Below are positions 27,027 to 36,745 of a stretch of 64,000 nt of DNA, piece by piece (the first letter of the stretch is position 1; each line of letters starts with the position of its first letter). The notes beneath the pieces were generated by a model that worked only from the letters and a program-made list of their open reading frames with translations, was not told the DNA's origin and made no database searches. The DNA comes from an uncultured Clostridia bacterium (GTDB taxonomy: Bacteria; Bacillota; Clostridia; Christensenellales; DTU072): the NCBI GenBank assembly GCA_944363505.1, contig CALVUD010000001.1, forward strand, positions 335,633 to 399,632, read 5' to 3'. The translations under genes were made by a program, and so were the position numbers.

Positions 27027-27401
27027 TTATATAATGTTTCCTATCCTTACCGAATATACGGTCTCGAATTCGCGACAAGTCATTCTGATACGAGTCAGAA
27101 GCGCCTGAGCGGAATCGAAGTCTTCGGCTCCCACCGCTCCGATAAGTTCCCCGAAAGTTATCGTTATTTCGAGGATCTGATTGTGCGGCAGAAACAGTTC
27201 CAGTACCTTATGCCTTTTATCCCACCATTCTCCCGTCGCTTTTATTTCGTCGAGATCGTAAACCTCGTCTTCCTCCACGATGAACGAATCGAGCCTGGAG
27301 AGCATTTCGTCCATAGTATCCTTTATGATAAGTTGCTCCGCCACTCCCAGTCCCACAATTAACGTCAGAGAAATGACCACGGCGGCTATTTTGTATTTCA
27401 T
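27027..27401 (-). CDS. DUF4363 family protein
   Basis: A 124-residue small protein with one N-terminal membrane helix (about 4-22, a possible signal anchor) and an extracytoplasmic helical part rich in E/D. No function is known. DUF4363 genes are commonly found next to DUF421 genes in Clostridia, as here (10 nt apart). The ATG follows GAGGGGG. It is the last gene of the long unit that starts at the acyl-CoA synthetase. Confidence 0.75.
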   Translation of the reverse strand: MKYKIAAVVISLTLIVGLGVAEQLIIKDTMDEMLSRLDSFIVEEDEVYDLDEIKATGEWWDKRHKVLELFLPHNQILEITITFGELIGAVGAEDFDSAQALLTRIRMTCREFETVYSVRIGNII

Positions 27402-27411
27402 ATTTTCCCCC

Positions 27412-28137
27412 TCACGCGTTATTCCCGTTCAGACTGCCGCCGTTAAGCGCGGTCTTCGGCGAAATTTCGACGTTCTCGGCTATGAATTTACCCTTTTGGG
27501 GCTGCAAGAACACTCTGTTTGCGTCTAAAGTCATTAAAACAACGTCTTCGAGTTTCAAATTTTTGCCGGCGATGTAGTTTTCCACGAATCCTTCGTCCAC
27601 GCCCGCAAAATCGAAATTCGTACTCATCTTTCTGCCCTCGACCACCAGCGTCACCGGTATGCCGTTAGGCTCGGGCGCCGAGGAGTTTTCGAGAATGGAA
27701 AGATTTCCGTTCGTTTCCAAAACGGCGTATTTAATCTGCTCTACGGAAAAAAACTGTTGCGAACGTATCGATTCCAATAAATCGTTTATCGTGAAATTGA
27801 GCTTCGCCATGGATTCCGAATCGATCCCCTCGGGCGTTACCACTATAATCGGTTTCCCATTCAGAAACTTCCGGAATTTGACGGATTTGGTGGCAAGCCA
27901 GGTAAAAGCGAAATGCAACAAAAACATCACGAACAGCGGAACCAGTCCGTAAACCAAAGGCACCGCGATATCCTGCATCGGCATGCACGCAAGATCCGCG
28001 ATCGCCATGGTGATCACGAATTCGAAAGGCTGAAGCTCGCTTATCGTGCGTTTCCCCATCAGCCTTATTCCCAAAAGGAGCGCGAGATATATGATTACGG
28101 TCCTGATAAATACCACCAGCATACGGGTAGTATGCAT
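27412..28137 (-). CDS. DUF421 (YetF-like) membrane protein
   Basis: About 241 residues: three N-terminal membrane helices containing the family phrase MGKRTISELQPFEFVITM, then the YetF domain with KPIIVVTPEGI and a C-terminal DUF421 half. The function is unknown; family members are linked to sporulation and the cell envelope. The ATG at 28137 was chosen; a TTG at 28149 would add four residues, and neither has a strong ribosome site. It follows uvrA by 21 nt and precedes DUF4363. Confidence 0.8.
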   Translation of the reverse strand: MHTTRMLVVFIRTVIIYLALLLGIRLMGKRTISELQPFEFVITMAIADLACMPMQDIAVPLVYGLVPLFVMFLLHFAFTWLATKSVKFRKFLNGKPIIVVTPEGIDSESMAKLNFTINDLLESIRSQQFFSVEQIKYAVLETNGNLSILENSSAPEPNGIPVTLVVEGRKMSTNFDFAGVDEGFVENYIAGKNLKLEDVVLMTLDANRVFLQPQKGKFIAENVEISPKTALNGGSLNGNNA

Positions 28138-28158
28138 GGCTGAAAACAATATATTCCG

Positions 28159-30990
28159 CTAAATCCTGTCCCTTTCCAGGAGCGGTTTCAGGAATTTTCC
28201 CGTATAACTCAAGGGATTTTCCGCCACTTCTTCCGGCGTTCCCGTAGCCACGACGGTGCCGCCTCCGTCGCCGCCCTCCGGTCCCAGATCTATGATATGA
28301 TCCGCTACCTTTATCACGTCGAGGTTATGTTCGATTACGATGATCGTGTTGCCCGCGTCCGCAAGCCGCGACAGTACCGATAAAAGCTTTTCCACGTCGT
28401 AACTGTGCAGTCCCGTCGTCGGCTCGTCGAGAATATACATTGTTCTGCCCGTTGCACGCTTGGAAAGCTCCGCGGCGAGTTTGACGCGCTGCGCCTCTCC
28501 GCCCGAAAGCGTGGTGGAAGGCTGACCCAGTTTCATATATCCCAAACCGACGTCTTTTAAGCATTTCAGCTTGTTATAGACTCTGGGCACGTTTTCGAAA
28601 AATTCGCAGGCGGTGTCGACGGTCATCTCCAAAACGTCGTAAACGGACTTGCCCTTATATTTGACCTCGAGCGTTTCGCGGTTGTACCTTTTGCCGCCGC
28701 AAACGTCGCAGGGCACGAACACGTCGGGCAAAAAGTGCATTTCTATCTTCAGGATACCGTCGCCCTTACAGCCGTCGCACCTGCCGCCCGCAACGTTAAA
28801 GCTGAATCTGCCCGCGTTATAGCCGCGCGCTTTGGCGTCTTTGGTTCCCGCGAACAGTTCGCGTATCGCCGTAAAAACTTCCACATACGTCGCCGGGTTG
28901 CTCCTCGGCGTTCTGCCGATGGGACTTTGGTCTATGCATATGACGTTATCGAAGTTGTCGGCGCCATCGACTCTGTCGGCGGCGCCCATCGTCTTGAACG
29001 CGCCGTTGACCGACGACGCGAGGAAAGGATAAAGCACTCCGTTGACCAAAGAGGATTTGCCGCTCCCAGACACCCCGGTAACGGCGGTTATCACACCGAC
29101 CGGAAAATCCACGTCGACGTTTTTAAGATTGTTTTGCCTGGCTCCCCTTACGGAAACGAACTTTCCGTTGCCGGTGCGTCTGAAACGGGGTACGGCTATC
29201 TTTCTCCTGCCCGCCAGATAATCTCCCGTAATAGAATCCTTACAATTTATAATATCCGAAACTGTACCTTGAGCTACCAATTTGCCGCCGTTTTCGCCCG
29301 CCCCGGGTCCTATGTCCACAATGTGATCGGCACAGAGAATGGTTTCCTCGTCGTGCTCTACAACTATAAGCGAGTTACCCAGATCCCTTAATCGTTTCAA
29401 AGCGTCTATAAGTTTTATGTTATCGCGCTGATGAAGTCCTATCGACGGCTCGTCCAGGATATACAGGACCCCGGTCAATCCGCTGCCTATCTGGGTCGCA
29501 AGTCTTATGCGCTGGCTTTCGCCGCCGGAAAGCGTCATCGCGGCGCGCGACAGCGTCAGATAATCTAGTCCCACGTTATTTAAAAATCCCAGTCTTGCCC
29601 TCACTTCTTTCAATATGGGTGCGGCGATCTTGCTTTCCTTCTCGTTCAGCTTCAGGTTATCGAAAAACGGCAACAGCTCCTTGACGGGCATATCGCTGAT
29701 CTCAGCTATGTTTTTACCGCCCACGGTAACGGCGAGCACTTCTTTTTTCAGTCTTTTACCTCCGCACGATTCGCACGGGCTGAAACTCATGTATCTTTCT
29801 ATATCGGCTTTGACGCCCTCGGACTGGGTTTCTCTGTAACGGCGCTGGAGATTGTTCACGACGCCCTCGAACGGCGCGCGGTAGACGGAGCTGAAGCGTT
29901 TGGAATTCCACTCCATTTCTATATCCTCGCCCTTGGTACCGTACAGAATTATCTCCTTTGCCTCGTCGGAAAGATCTTTGAACGGCGTATCCAGGCTGAA
30001 GCCGTATTTTCTCGCCACCGCGTGAAGCTCGCGTTCGTACATTTTGCCCATGTCCATTATCGACCAGCCGGAAACCTTTATTGCTCCCTGTCGTATCGAC
30101 AGCGACGGATCGCGGACGACCTTGTTCAGGTCGACTTCGTGGCGCATTCCTATGCCGCCGCAAGCTTCGCACGCCCCGAAAGGACTGTTGAAAGAAAAGC
30201 TTCTCGGAGTCAGTTCCTGCAAAGTGATTCCGCAATCGGGACAGCCGTAGCGCGACGAATATATCGTTTCCTTGCCGTCGATTTCCACGGCGACCATGCC
30301 GTCGGCAAGATTCATGGCGGTTTCGACGGAATCGGTAAGTCTGCGGTTTATGTCCTCTTTGACGATAAGTCTGTCAACGACGACGTAGACGGTATGCTTG
30401 AAGTTTTTGCCGAGTTCTATATCTTCGTCCAGCGAACGCATTTCGCCGTCCACCTTCACGCGCACGAAGCCCATTTTGCGGTATTTTTCGAAAAGGTTTT
30501 TAAATTCACCCTTTTTTGCGCGCACAACGGGCGCGGAGATTATAAGTTTTGCTCCTTCGGGCGCCTTCATTATCTCGGCGTTGATTTTATCCACGCCCAG
30601 CTTTGTGATCTCTCTGCCGCACACGGGGCAATGCGGAATACCGACGTGCGCGAACAACAGTCGTAGGTAGTCGTGTATTTCCGTAACCGTGCCCACGGTG
30701 GAACGCGGATTCTTGCTGGTGGTCTTCTGATCTATTGAAATGGCGGGCGAAAGTCCCTCGATGCTTTCGACGTCGGGCTTTTCCAGCTGTCCCAGGAACA
30801 TTCTGGCATAGCTCGACAGGCTCTCCATATATCGCCTCTGACCTTCCGCGAATATGGTGTCGAACGCAAGCGACGACTTGCCGGAGCCGCTGAGCCCGGT
30901 AAACACCACGAATTTATCGCGCGGGATAGTTACGCTGAGGTTTTTAAGATTGTTTTCTTTCGCGCCGAAAACGACTATGTCTCCCCGCAT
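28159..30990 (-). CDS. uvrA: excinuclease ABC subunit A
   Basis: The damage-recognition ATPase of nucleotide excision repair, acting as a dimer that loads UvrB. The 943-residue product has the expected length. The first P-loop GLSGSGKSS is at 32-40, the second [10 protein letters not shown] near 640. Zinc-binding motifs such as [30 protein letters not shown] and CDVCGG are present, and both ABC signatures (LSGGE) are intact. The start overlaps the uvrB stop by one base (TAATG), so the two are co-translated. The ribosome site GGAGAAAAA lies in the uvrB end. Confidence 0.98.
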   Translation of the reverse strand: MRGDIVVFGAKENNLKNLSVTIPRDKFVVFTGLSGSGKSSLAFDTIFAEGQRRYMESLSSYARMFLGQLEKPDVESIEGLSPAISIDQKTTSKNPRSTVGTVTEIHDYLRLLFAHVGIPHCPVCGREITKLGVDKINAEIMKAPEGAKLIISAPVVRAKKGEFKNLFEKYRKMGFVRVKVDGEMRSLDEDIELGKNFKHTVYVVVDRLIVKEDINRRLTDSVETAMNLADGMVAVEIDGKETIYSSRYGCPDCGITLQELTPRSFSFNSPFGACEACGGIGMRHEVDLNKVVRDPSLSIRQGAIKVSGWSIMDMGKMYERELHAVARKYGFSLDTPFKDLSDEAKEIILYGTKGEDIEMEWNSKRFSSVYRAPFEGVVNNLQRRYRETQSEGVKADIERYMSFSPCESCGGKRLKKEVLAVTVGGKNIAEISDMPVKELLPFFDNLKLNEKESKIAAPILKEVRARLGFLNNVGLDYLTLSRAAMTLSGGESQRIRLATQIGSGLTGVLYILDEPSIGLHQRDNIKLIDALKRLRDLGNSLIVVEHDEETILCADHIVDIGPGAGENGGKLVAQGTVSDIINCKDSITGDYLAGRRKIAVPRFRRTGNGKFVSVRGARQNNLKNVDVDFPVGVITAVTGVSGSGKSSLVNGVLYPFLASSVNGAFKTMGAADRVDGADNFDNVICIDQSPIGRTPRSNPATYVEVFTAIRELFAGTKDAKARGYNAGRFSFNVAGGRCDGCKGDGILKIEMHFLPDVFVPCDVCGGKRYNRETLEVKYKGKSVYDVLEMTVDTACEFFENVPRVYNKLKCLKDVGLGYMKLGQPSTTLSGGEAQRVKLAAELSKRATGRTMYILDEPTTGLHSYDVEKLLSVLSRLADAGNTIIVIEHNLDVIKVADHIIDLGPEGGDGGGTVVATGTPEEVAENPLSYTGKFLKPLLERDRI

Positions 30991-32966
30991 TATTTTTCTC
31001 CTCTCATGCGCTTAAGCTCGGCTATTCTGTCTCTCAATTTGATCGCTCCCTCGAAGTCGTAGCTTGCCGCCGCCGAACTCATCAGCCCCTTTAAATGCTC
31101 TATTTCGGCGTTTATCTCGCGCTTCGACATCTTCTTGTCGCTCTTTTCAAGCTCCTTTTTGCTTATCTGCAAAGTGTTGACTATCGGTTTTACGATCGTT
31201 TTGGGCGTAATGCCGTGCTTCAAGTTGTACTCTATCTGTTTTTGTCTGCGGCGGTCGGTTTCCTCTATCGCTTCGCGCATACTGCCCGTAACGGTGTCCG
31301 CGTACATTATTACGCGCGCGTCCTTGTTTCTCGCCGCCCTGCCTATCGTCTGTATCAGCGAAGTACGCGACCTTAAGAAACCTTCCTTGTCCGCGTCGAG
31401 TATCGCCACCAGAGTTACCTCGGGAATATCCAGTCCTTCCCTTAAAAGGTTTATCCCCACTATGACGTCGATGTCCTTTCGGCGCAGTCTGTTGATTATG
31501 TCGATACGCTCCAGGGTATCGATGTCGGAATGCATATACTCGACCTTAATATGATGCTCTTTAAGGTACTCCGTCAAACTCTCCGCCATTTTTTTCGTCA
31601 GAGTAGTTACCAAAACCCTGCCGTCTTTTTCGACGGCGGCGTTGATCTCGCCTATAAGGTCGTCCACCTGACCCGAAATCGGACGGATACTGACGGGAGG
31701 CTCCAGAAGTCCCGTGGGCCGCAGCAGCTGCTCGACCACTTCGCCGCCCGCTTCATTAAGCTCGTAATCCGCCGGAGTTGCCGAAACGCAGATCATCTGT
31801 TTGATACGCGCGTTGAACTCGTCGAAATTCAGCGGTCTGTTGTCGAAAGCCGCGGGAAGTCTGAACCCGTACTCGACGAGGTTCGTTTTCCTCATTCTGT
31901 CGCCGTTGTACATACCGCGTATCTGGGGCAAAGTTATATGCGATTCGTCGATAAACACCACGAAATCGCCCTTGAAATAGTCCAAAAGCGTGAACGGAGG
32001 CTCGCCGGGGCGACGTCCGTCGAAATAACGGGAATAGTTTTCTATTCCGTTACAGTAACCCATCTCGCGGATCATTTCCACGTCGTAGTTTACGCGTTCT
32101 CGTATGCGCTGCGCTTCTATCAGCTTGTTTTCGGCGACAAATTCGCTCTCCCTGAACGCGGCGTCGTTCGAGATCGTCTCGAGAGTCCTTTCCAGATTTT
32201 CCGAACCCACGACATAGTGGCTTGCGGGATAAATCGCGACGTGCTTCAACGCGTTCAGAGGCTTGGACGTAACGGTGTCGAATTCGGATATCTTCTCTAT
32301 CGTGTCGCCGAAAAATTCCACCCTGACCGCGACGGTAGACTGGGAGGCCGGAAAGATTTCCAACACGTCGCCTCTCGCGCGGAACGTGCCGCGGATAAAG
32401 TCGATTTCGGAACGCGCGTATTGAATGTTGACGAGCCTGTCGATAACGGCGTCGCGGTCGATTTCCTGTCCTTCTCTCAACGAGATGGTATGCTTGAAAT
32501 ATTCTTCCGGGGCACCCAGACCGTATATACAGGATACCGAAGCCACGACTATAACGTCGTTGCGCTCTCCGAGCGACGACGTCGCGGAATGGCGCAGTTT
32601 ATCTATTTCGTCGTTTATCGCTATCTCTTTTTCGATATAGGTATCGCTTCTGGGGATATACGCTTCCGGCTGATAATAGTCGTAATACGATACGAAATAT
32701 TCGACGCGGTTTTCCGGAAAAAGTTCTCTGAATTCGTTGCACAGCTGGGCTGCGAGCGTTTTGTTGTGCGCGATGACCAGGGCGGGACGCCCGTAACGCG
32801 CGATCACGTTCGCCATGGTAAAAGTCTTGCCCGAGCCGGTAACGCCGAGGAGCACCTGAGTGCGCCTGCCCTCGTTCAGTCCCGCGACCAATTCGTTTAT
32901 CGCCTCGGCCTGATCGCCGCTCGGCGAATACGGAGCAGTTAATTTAAAAGGAAAATTCTCGCTCAT
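30990..32966 (-). CDS. uvrB: excinuclease ABC subunit B
   Basis: The helicase-like central subunit of nucleotide excision repair that verifies lesions and recruits UvrC. The 658-residue product has the P-loop GVTGSGKT at 41-48, the beta-hairpin [17 protein letters not shown] near 95, the DESH box and helicase motif VI (QTIGRAARN). The C-terminal UVR domain ([18 protein letters not shown]) binds UvrC. No Shine-Dalgarno sequence is visible before the ATG (TTAAAACCGT), 10 nt after the preceding stop, which suggests coupling. No SOS box was identified close to this operon. Confidence 0.97.
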   Translation of the reverse strand: MSENFPFKLTAPYSPSGDQAEAINELVAGLNEGRRTQVLLGVTGSGKTFTMANVIARYGRPALVIAHNKTLAAQLCNEFRELFPENRVEYFVSYYDYYQPEAYIPRSDTYIEKEIAINDEIDKLRHSATSSLGERNDVIVVASVSCIYGLGAPEEYFKHTISLREGQEIDRDAVIDRLVNIQYARSEIDFIRGTFRARGDVLEIFPASQSTVAVRVEFFGDTIEKISEFDTVTSKPLNALKHVAIYPASHYVVGSENLERTLETISNDAAFRESEFVAENKLIEAQRIRERVNYDVEMIREMGYCNGIENYSRYFDGRRPGEPPFTLLDYFKGDFVVFIDESHITLPQIRGMYNGDRMRKTNLVEYGFRLPAAFDNRPLNFDEFNARIKQMICVSATPADYELNEAGGEVVEQLLRPTGLLEPPVSIRPISGQVDDLIGEINAAVEKDGRVLVTTLTKKMAESLTEYLKEHHIKVEYMHSDIDTLERIDIINRLRRKDIDVIVGINLLREGLDIPEVTLVAILDADKEGFLRSRTSLIQTIGRAARNKDARVIMYADTVTGSMREAIEETDRRRQKQIEYNLKHGITPKTIVKPIVNTLQISKKELEKSDKKMSKREINAEIEHLKGLMSSAAASYDFEGAIKLRDRIAELKRMRGEK

Positions 32967-32976
32967 ACGGTTTTAA

Positions 32977-33339
32977 TTACGCTATAATAGCCGAAATGAT
33001 TTCTTTGACCGCCCAACCGAGGAGCGCGCATATGACGGTAAGCGCCAGACGGAGTATCAGTTTCCGTCTGGATTTTAATTTGTCGCGCTCGTAGGAAAGC
33101 CCTTTTTCCCTTAAAACTATGCAATATACGGTCTCGTCCTTTCTTTTGGCTTTGTCATACTCGAAATACCCTTCGACTTTCAGCGCTTCGAGCGTTTTTT
33201 CGACGTCCTCTTCGCGAAAATCGTTTTTGTAGGGTATCAGGGAAAGCAATTCGACGCCCGTGGCAAGGCACTGCCCTTTCGGGGAAGCTATCGAATACAC
33301 GGCGTTCATCATCAGCTTTTCCTTTTTGCTAAGTATCAT
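32977..33339 (-). CDS. small winged-helix-like protein with C-terminal membrane helix
   Basis: A 120-residue protein of unknown function. Residues about 5-85 look like a winged helix (SKKEKLMMNAVYSIA, FREEDVEKTLEALKVEGYF, and a strand TVYCIVLREKGL). A basic stretch and a single hydrophobic helix (about 94-117) follow, so it is likely tail-anchored. It shares this layout with the next gene upstream (33350-33733). It sits directly ahead of uvrB with 10 nt between. Any role in damage response is only inferred from position. Confidence 0.65.
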   Translation of the reverse strand: MILSKKEKLMMNAVYSIASPKGQCLATGVELLSLIPYKNDFREEDVEKTLEALKVEGYFEYDKAKRKDETVYCIVLREKGLSYERDKLKSRRKLILRLALTVICALLGWAVKEIISAIIA

Positions 33340-33349
33340 TTTGCCACTT

Positions 33350-33733
33350 TCACACCAGTTTTATAATCAAATATACCGCCGCCGCAAGTATCAACGCGAG
33401 CGCGCCGCCTAAAATACCGCCCAAAAAGCCGTACAGAAACGTTTTTTTAGCGTCGGAAGAGAGCGTCGGTTTTTTACTTCCCGCCGCCTGAGTAGCCTCG
33501 GCGCGCGCGGCGAGAATGAGTTCCGTTCCTTTTTCCTGCGGCTCTAAACAAAAGTTTTCGCCGTCTGAATATTTCAGCTTGATAAACCCGTTCAGCGCGA
33601 GTTCCTTTATGGTAGCGGCGCTGACCGAGGCGTCTGCTTCCTTTTTGAACTCGTCGACGTCCGCCACGGCGGGGGCGCCGGGCGAAGAGATCTTGCATAC
33701 GTATTCGAGCGCCGCGCGTGAAACCGGATCCAT
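33350..33733 (-). CDS. small helix-turn-helix-like protein with C-terminal membrane helix
   Basis: A 127-residue protein without recognised family. The first 75 residues resemble a winged helix (VDEFKKEADASVSAATIKELALNGFIKL, then a strand ENFCLEPQEKGTELI). After an Ala/Lys linker comes a glycine-rich membrane helix (about 103-126). The ATG overlaps the stop of the acyl-CoA synthetase by one base. With the neighbouring 120-residue protein it forms a pair of probably related tail-anchored proteins. Confidence 0.65.
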   Translation of the reverse strand: MDPVSRAALEYVCKISSPGAPAVADVDEFKKEADASVSAATIKELALNGFIKLKYSDGENFCLEPQEKGTELILAARAEATQAAGSKKPTLSSDAKKTFLYGFLGGILGGALALILAAAVYLIIKLV

Positions 33734-35394
33734 TACTTAGCTTCCTTGTTTTCGCGTATCTCTTTGTGTTTTACCTTGCCGGAAATAGTCTTGGGCAGTT
33801 CCTTGACATACTCCACTATTCTCGGATACTTATACGGCGCGGTTGCGTTCTTGACGTGATTTTGTATCTCCTTGGTCAGTTCTTCGGAGGGAGCATAGCC
33901 TTTGTTTAACACTATCGTCGCCTTTACGACCTGTCCGCGTATCGGGTGCGGAGCACCCGTTATCGCGCATTCGAGTACGGCGGGATGCTCCATCAAAGCC
34001 GATTCCACCTCGAATGGTCCTATGCGGTAGCCGCTGGATTTTATGATGTCGTCCTTTCTGCCCACGAACCAATATGTGCCGTCGGCGTCCTTATATGCGA
34101 GATCGCCGGTATGATAATACCCCGAACCGAATGCGTTTTCCGTGCGTTCGGGATCGTTATAATAGCCGACAAAGAGCCCAAACTGCTCTTTTTTGAGCTT
34201 TATGACAATTTCGCCTTCCGTTCCCGTTTCGTTTACCTCGTTGCCGTCGTAGTCGACGAGAAGTATATCGTATATCGGATCGGGTTTACCGCACGAACCG
34301 GGCACGCCCTTGGAATAACGGAAGTTTGCGAGTATGACCGCGGTCTCCGTCTGCCCGAAGCCCTCGCGTATCTCCAGCCCCGTATGCTCCTTGAACAGTC
34401 TGAAAACTTCCGCGTTCAGCGCTTCGCCCGCCGTCGTGCAACTGACCAGCGACGAAAAGTCGTAAGCGTCCAGATTTTCGCGGATAAGGAATCTGTAGAT
34501 CGTGGGCGGCGCGCAGAAGGTCGTGATGCCGTATTTGGCGATGAGCGGCAGAATGTCCGTAGGCGTGAATCTGCCGTAATAATCGTAACAGAACACGGCG
34601 CTGCCGGCTATCCATTGTCCGTATATTTTGCCCCAGCTGAACTTTGCCCAGCCCGATTCCGCCATGGTGAAATGCAGTCCGTCGTCCACGACCGCCTGCC
34701 AGTAATACGCGGTCATGATATGCCCCAGAGGATATTTGAAATTGTGCGTAACCATTTTGGGCTGACCGGTCGTTCCCGAAGTGAAATATACCATCATCGG
34801 ATCGTTCAGCGCGGGCTTTTCGCTTTCGGCAAGCTCCAGGACGTCGGAATACTTTTCCCATTCTTCGTGTATATCCATGAAGTTCACGCGCTTGCCTATC
34901 GTGAATTTGTATTTCAGTCCGGGGCATTTTCCGGCGGCTTCCTCGACGTATTCGATAACTTCGTCCTCGTTTATGGCTATGATCGCCTGAACGGAGGCGC
35001 TGTTTACGCGGTAAGCTATGTCTTTTACCGTCAAAAGGTACGTCGCGGGCACCAGCACAAGTCCCAGTTTGCAGCAAGCCACATTGACGATATAGTATTC
35101 GTATCTGCGATTCAACATCGTCATTACGAAATCGCCCTTTTTCAGTCCCATCGCGCGGAACATATTCGCGACGCGGTTGGAGAGCTTGGAAAGTTCGCCG
35201 AAAGTCAATATCTTTTCTTCGCCGCGGTTGTTGCACCATACGACGGCGCGCTTTTCCGGGACAAGTCTCGCGTATTCGTCCACCACGTCGTAACCGAAAT
35301 TGAATTCGGTAACGCTTTTATAGCGAAGATTCTTGAAATAATCGTCATAGTCGGTAAAATTGCTCTTTTCCAAATACCTGTCGATCAGATTCAT
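33733..35394 (-). CDS. AMP-forming acyl-CoA synthetase
   Basis: A 553-residue ANL-superfamily ligase that activates a carboxylic acid as acyl-AMP and transfers it to CoA. The P-loop YFTSGTTGQPK is at 203-213. Motifs GFGQTE, GYYHTGD (near 430), GRKDDIIKSSGYRIGPFEVE and the C-terminal catalytic lysine in KTISGKVKH are all present. The pattern is closest to medium-chain acyl-CoA synthetases, but the true acid is unknown. The ATG follows AAGGAGTAA and the gene has its own sigma-A promoter. It is the first gene of a seven-gene unit ending in DUF4363. Confidence 0.9.
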   Translation of the reverse strand: MNLIDRYLEKSNFTDYDDYFKNLRYKSVTEFNFGYDVVDEYARLVPEKRAVVWCNNRGEEKILTFGELSKLSNRVANMFRAMGLKKGDFVMTMLNRRYEYYIVNVACCKLGLVLVPATYLLTVKDIAYRVNSASVQAIIAINEDEVIEYVEEAAGKCPGLKYKFTIGKRVNFMDIHEEWEKYSDVLELAESEKPALNDPMMVYFTSGTTGQPKMVTHNFKYPLGHIMTAYYWQAVVDDGLHFTMAESGWAKFSWGKIYGQWIAGSAVFCYDYYGRFTPTDILPLIAKYGITTFCAPPTIYRFLIRENLDAYDFSSLVSCTTAGEALNAEVFRLFKEHTGLEIREGFGQTETAVILANFRYSKGVPGSCGKPDPIYDILLVDYDGNEVNETGTEGEIVIKLKKEQFGLFVGYYNDPERTENAFGSGYYHTGDLAYKDADGTYWFVGRKDDIIKSSGYRIGPFEVESALMEHPAVLECAITGAPHPIRGQVVKATIVLNKGYAPSEELTKEIQNHVKNATAPYKYPRIVEYVKELPKTISGKVKHKEIRENKEAK

Positions 35395-35415
35395 AAGTTA
35401 CTCCTTAGTCCTAAT

Positions 35416-35444
35416 ATTATACCACGCTCCGACGTATAAATCAA
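35416..35444 (-). promoter_or_regulatory. sigma-A promoter of the acyl-CoA synthetase-uvrBA unit
   Basis: Minus strand TTGATT (35444-35439), 17 bp, TATAAT (35421-35416). Start near 35409, just before AAGGAG. Confidence 0.8.
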
Positions 35445-35522
35445 TTTTTTTAAAGGTATTGGACTTACGCGCCGCTTTAAAAGTCGAAATAGACTCCGCT
35501 TTTCGGACCACAAAAACAACTG

Positions 35523-35552
35523 TTGACAATTCGGGGGTAATTAAGATATAAC
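35523..35552 (+). promoter_or_regulatory. promoter of the ECF sigma gene, leaderless geometry
   Basis: TTGACA (35523-35528), 18 bp, TATAAC (35547-35552). The ATG at 35560 lies 7 nt after the -10, so the mRNA would start at or one base before it. Confidence 0.7.
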
Positions 35553-35559
35553 CATATTG

Positions 35560-36090
35560 ATGGACGCGCTGGTCAAAAAAGTCAATCGGCTGATACTGCT
35601 GACAGCCTCGGGCGACAGATACGCTCTGGGCAGGCTTTTCGAGCTTACCGCGGGATACCTGAAAAACATGGCTTTCGGCTATGTCCGCGACAAGTCTTTG
35701 GCGGACGACGTCGTTTCCGAAGTATATTTAAAGGTCGTCCGATACTCTGAAAATTTCGACCCGAAACAAAACGGTCTGAACTGGCTTTTTAAAATCACGA
35801 AAAACACGGCTTTGAATATTAATTCCTACGAAGCAAGGCGTGCGCACGAGGATATAGACGCCGCGCGCGACGTCGCGGCGGCTTTTGACGCGCTGAGTTC
35901 GGCGGGGCTGATGCGCGCCTGCGTCGCCGATGCCGTAAAGAGCCTCGATAAGGACGAACGCGAACTGATATATATGAAATACTGGGAAGGTTATACCGTC
36001 AGGGAACTGGCGGCAATTTACAAAATGTCCCCTTCTACCGTACAGGACAGACTGAAGCGCATATTGAAGCGTCTGAAAAAAATATTATGA
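35560..36090 (+). CDS. ECF-family RNA polymerase sigma factor
   Basis: A 176-residue extracytoplasmic-function sigma factor. Region 2 (about 15-85) includes FGYVRDKSLADDVVSEVYLKV and WLFKITKNTALN. Region 4 (about 120-170) has the helix-turn-helix YTVRELAAIYKMSPSTVQDRLKRILKRL. It would direct RNA polymerase to a small envelope-response regulon. A likely anti-sigma gene follows after 39 nt and a membrane beta-propeller gene after that, so the three probably form one autoregulated operon. The start was taken as the ATG at 35560; a TTG precedes it directly. No ribosome site is present. Confidence 0.9.
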   Translation: MDALVKKVNRLILLTASGDRYALGRLFELTAGYLKNMAFGYVRDKSLADDVVSEVYLKVVRYSENFDPKQNGLNWLFKITKNTALNINSYEARRAHEDIDAARDVAAAFDALSSAGLMRACVADAVKSLDKDERELIYMKYWEGYTVRELAAIYKMSPSTVQDRLKRILKRLKKIL

Positions 36091-36129
36091 CCGCACAAAC
36101 CGCGGAATGAAAATGTAGTTATAACGGAA

Positions 36130-36678
36130 ATGAAAGATAAACTGTACCGCGAACTGAATAGATCCAAACCCGACAAATCGGTACTGGACGCCGCAAAAGA
36201 AGAAATGCGCGCCGCAAAAAGGCCTAAGCGCGCATACCTTAAACCCGTACTCGGCGCATGCTGTTCGATAGTGCTGATAGCGGTCGTGATCGTAGCGCTC
36301 GTAAACCCCTATTCCGGCATAAACGGATGCACTTCCTCCGACAAAGACGCACAGTACACGGGGTCTCCCGACAAGAACGACTCCTCCGCGCCCGATGCCC
36401 CGGGAAGCGTAACCGAAATTATTCTGCAAGCGCCCTTTTACGAAACCGAGGACGGCGTATTCGAGGACGGGAGCGTTACCGTAAGCGTACTTCCGCCCGT
36501 TTCGGAATACGCTTACGACGGCGAAATAACGATCGGGGAATATTCTCTCCGCGCGCGTTACAGCGCCACCGCGGAGGGTTACGAAGTGTACGCCGAAGAA
36601 TTTATGCTGAAAATCGCGGGCGAAGGCGTTACTTTCGAACGTCTCGGGGAAATTCTCGATCTGGTGATAATTTTATAA
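36130..36678 (+). CDS. probable membrane-bound anti-sigma factor
   Basis: A 182-residue protein with a short, charged cytoplasmic N-terminus (1-38, helical KDKLYRELNRSK onward), one membrane helix (about 40-58) and an extracytoplasmic domain of about 120 residues starting with a Ser/Asp-rich linker. It has no recognised anti-sigma zinc motif (HxxxCxxC is absent). The call rests on its size, topology and position directly behind an ECF sigma gene. The ribosome site is weak (AACGGAA). Confidence 0.6.
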   Translation: MKDKLYRELNRSKPDKSVLDAAKEEMRAAKRPKRAYLKPVLGACCSIVLIAVVIVALVNPYSGINGCTSSDKDAQYTGSPDKNDSSAPDAPGSVTEIILQAPFYETEDGVFEDGSVTVSVLPPVSEYAYDGEITIGEYSLRARYSATAEGYEVYAEEFMLKIAGEGVTFERLGEILDLVIIL

Positions 36679-36745
36679 ATTTTTTCCGTACAAATCTTTC
36701 CGCATGCTGTAGTTTAAGCGAGATCCCGAAAAGGAGGCAACCGAT

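Noticed and set aside
31530-35439. Long plus-strand frames opposite uvrB and the acyl-CoA synthetase
   Set aside because: Shadows of well-identified minus-strand genes.
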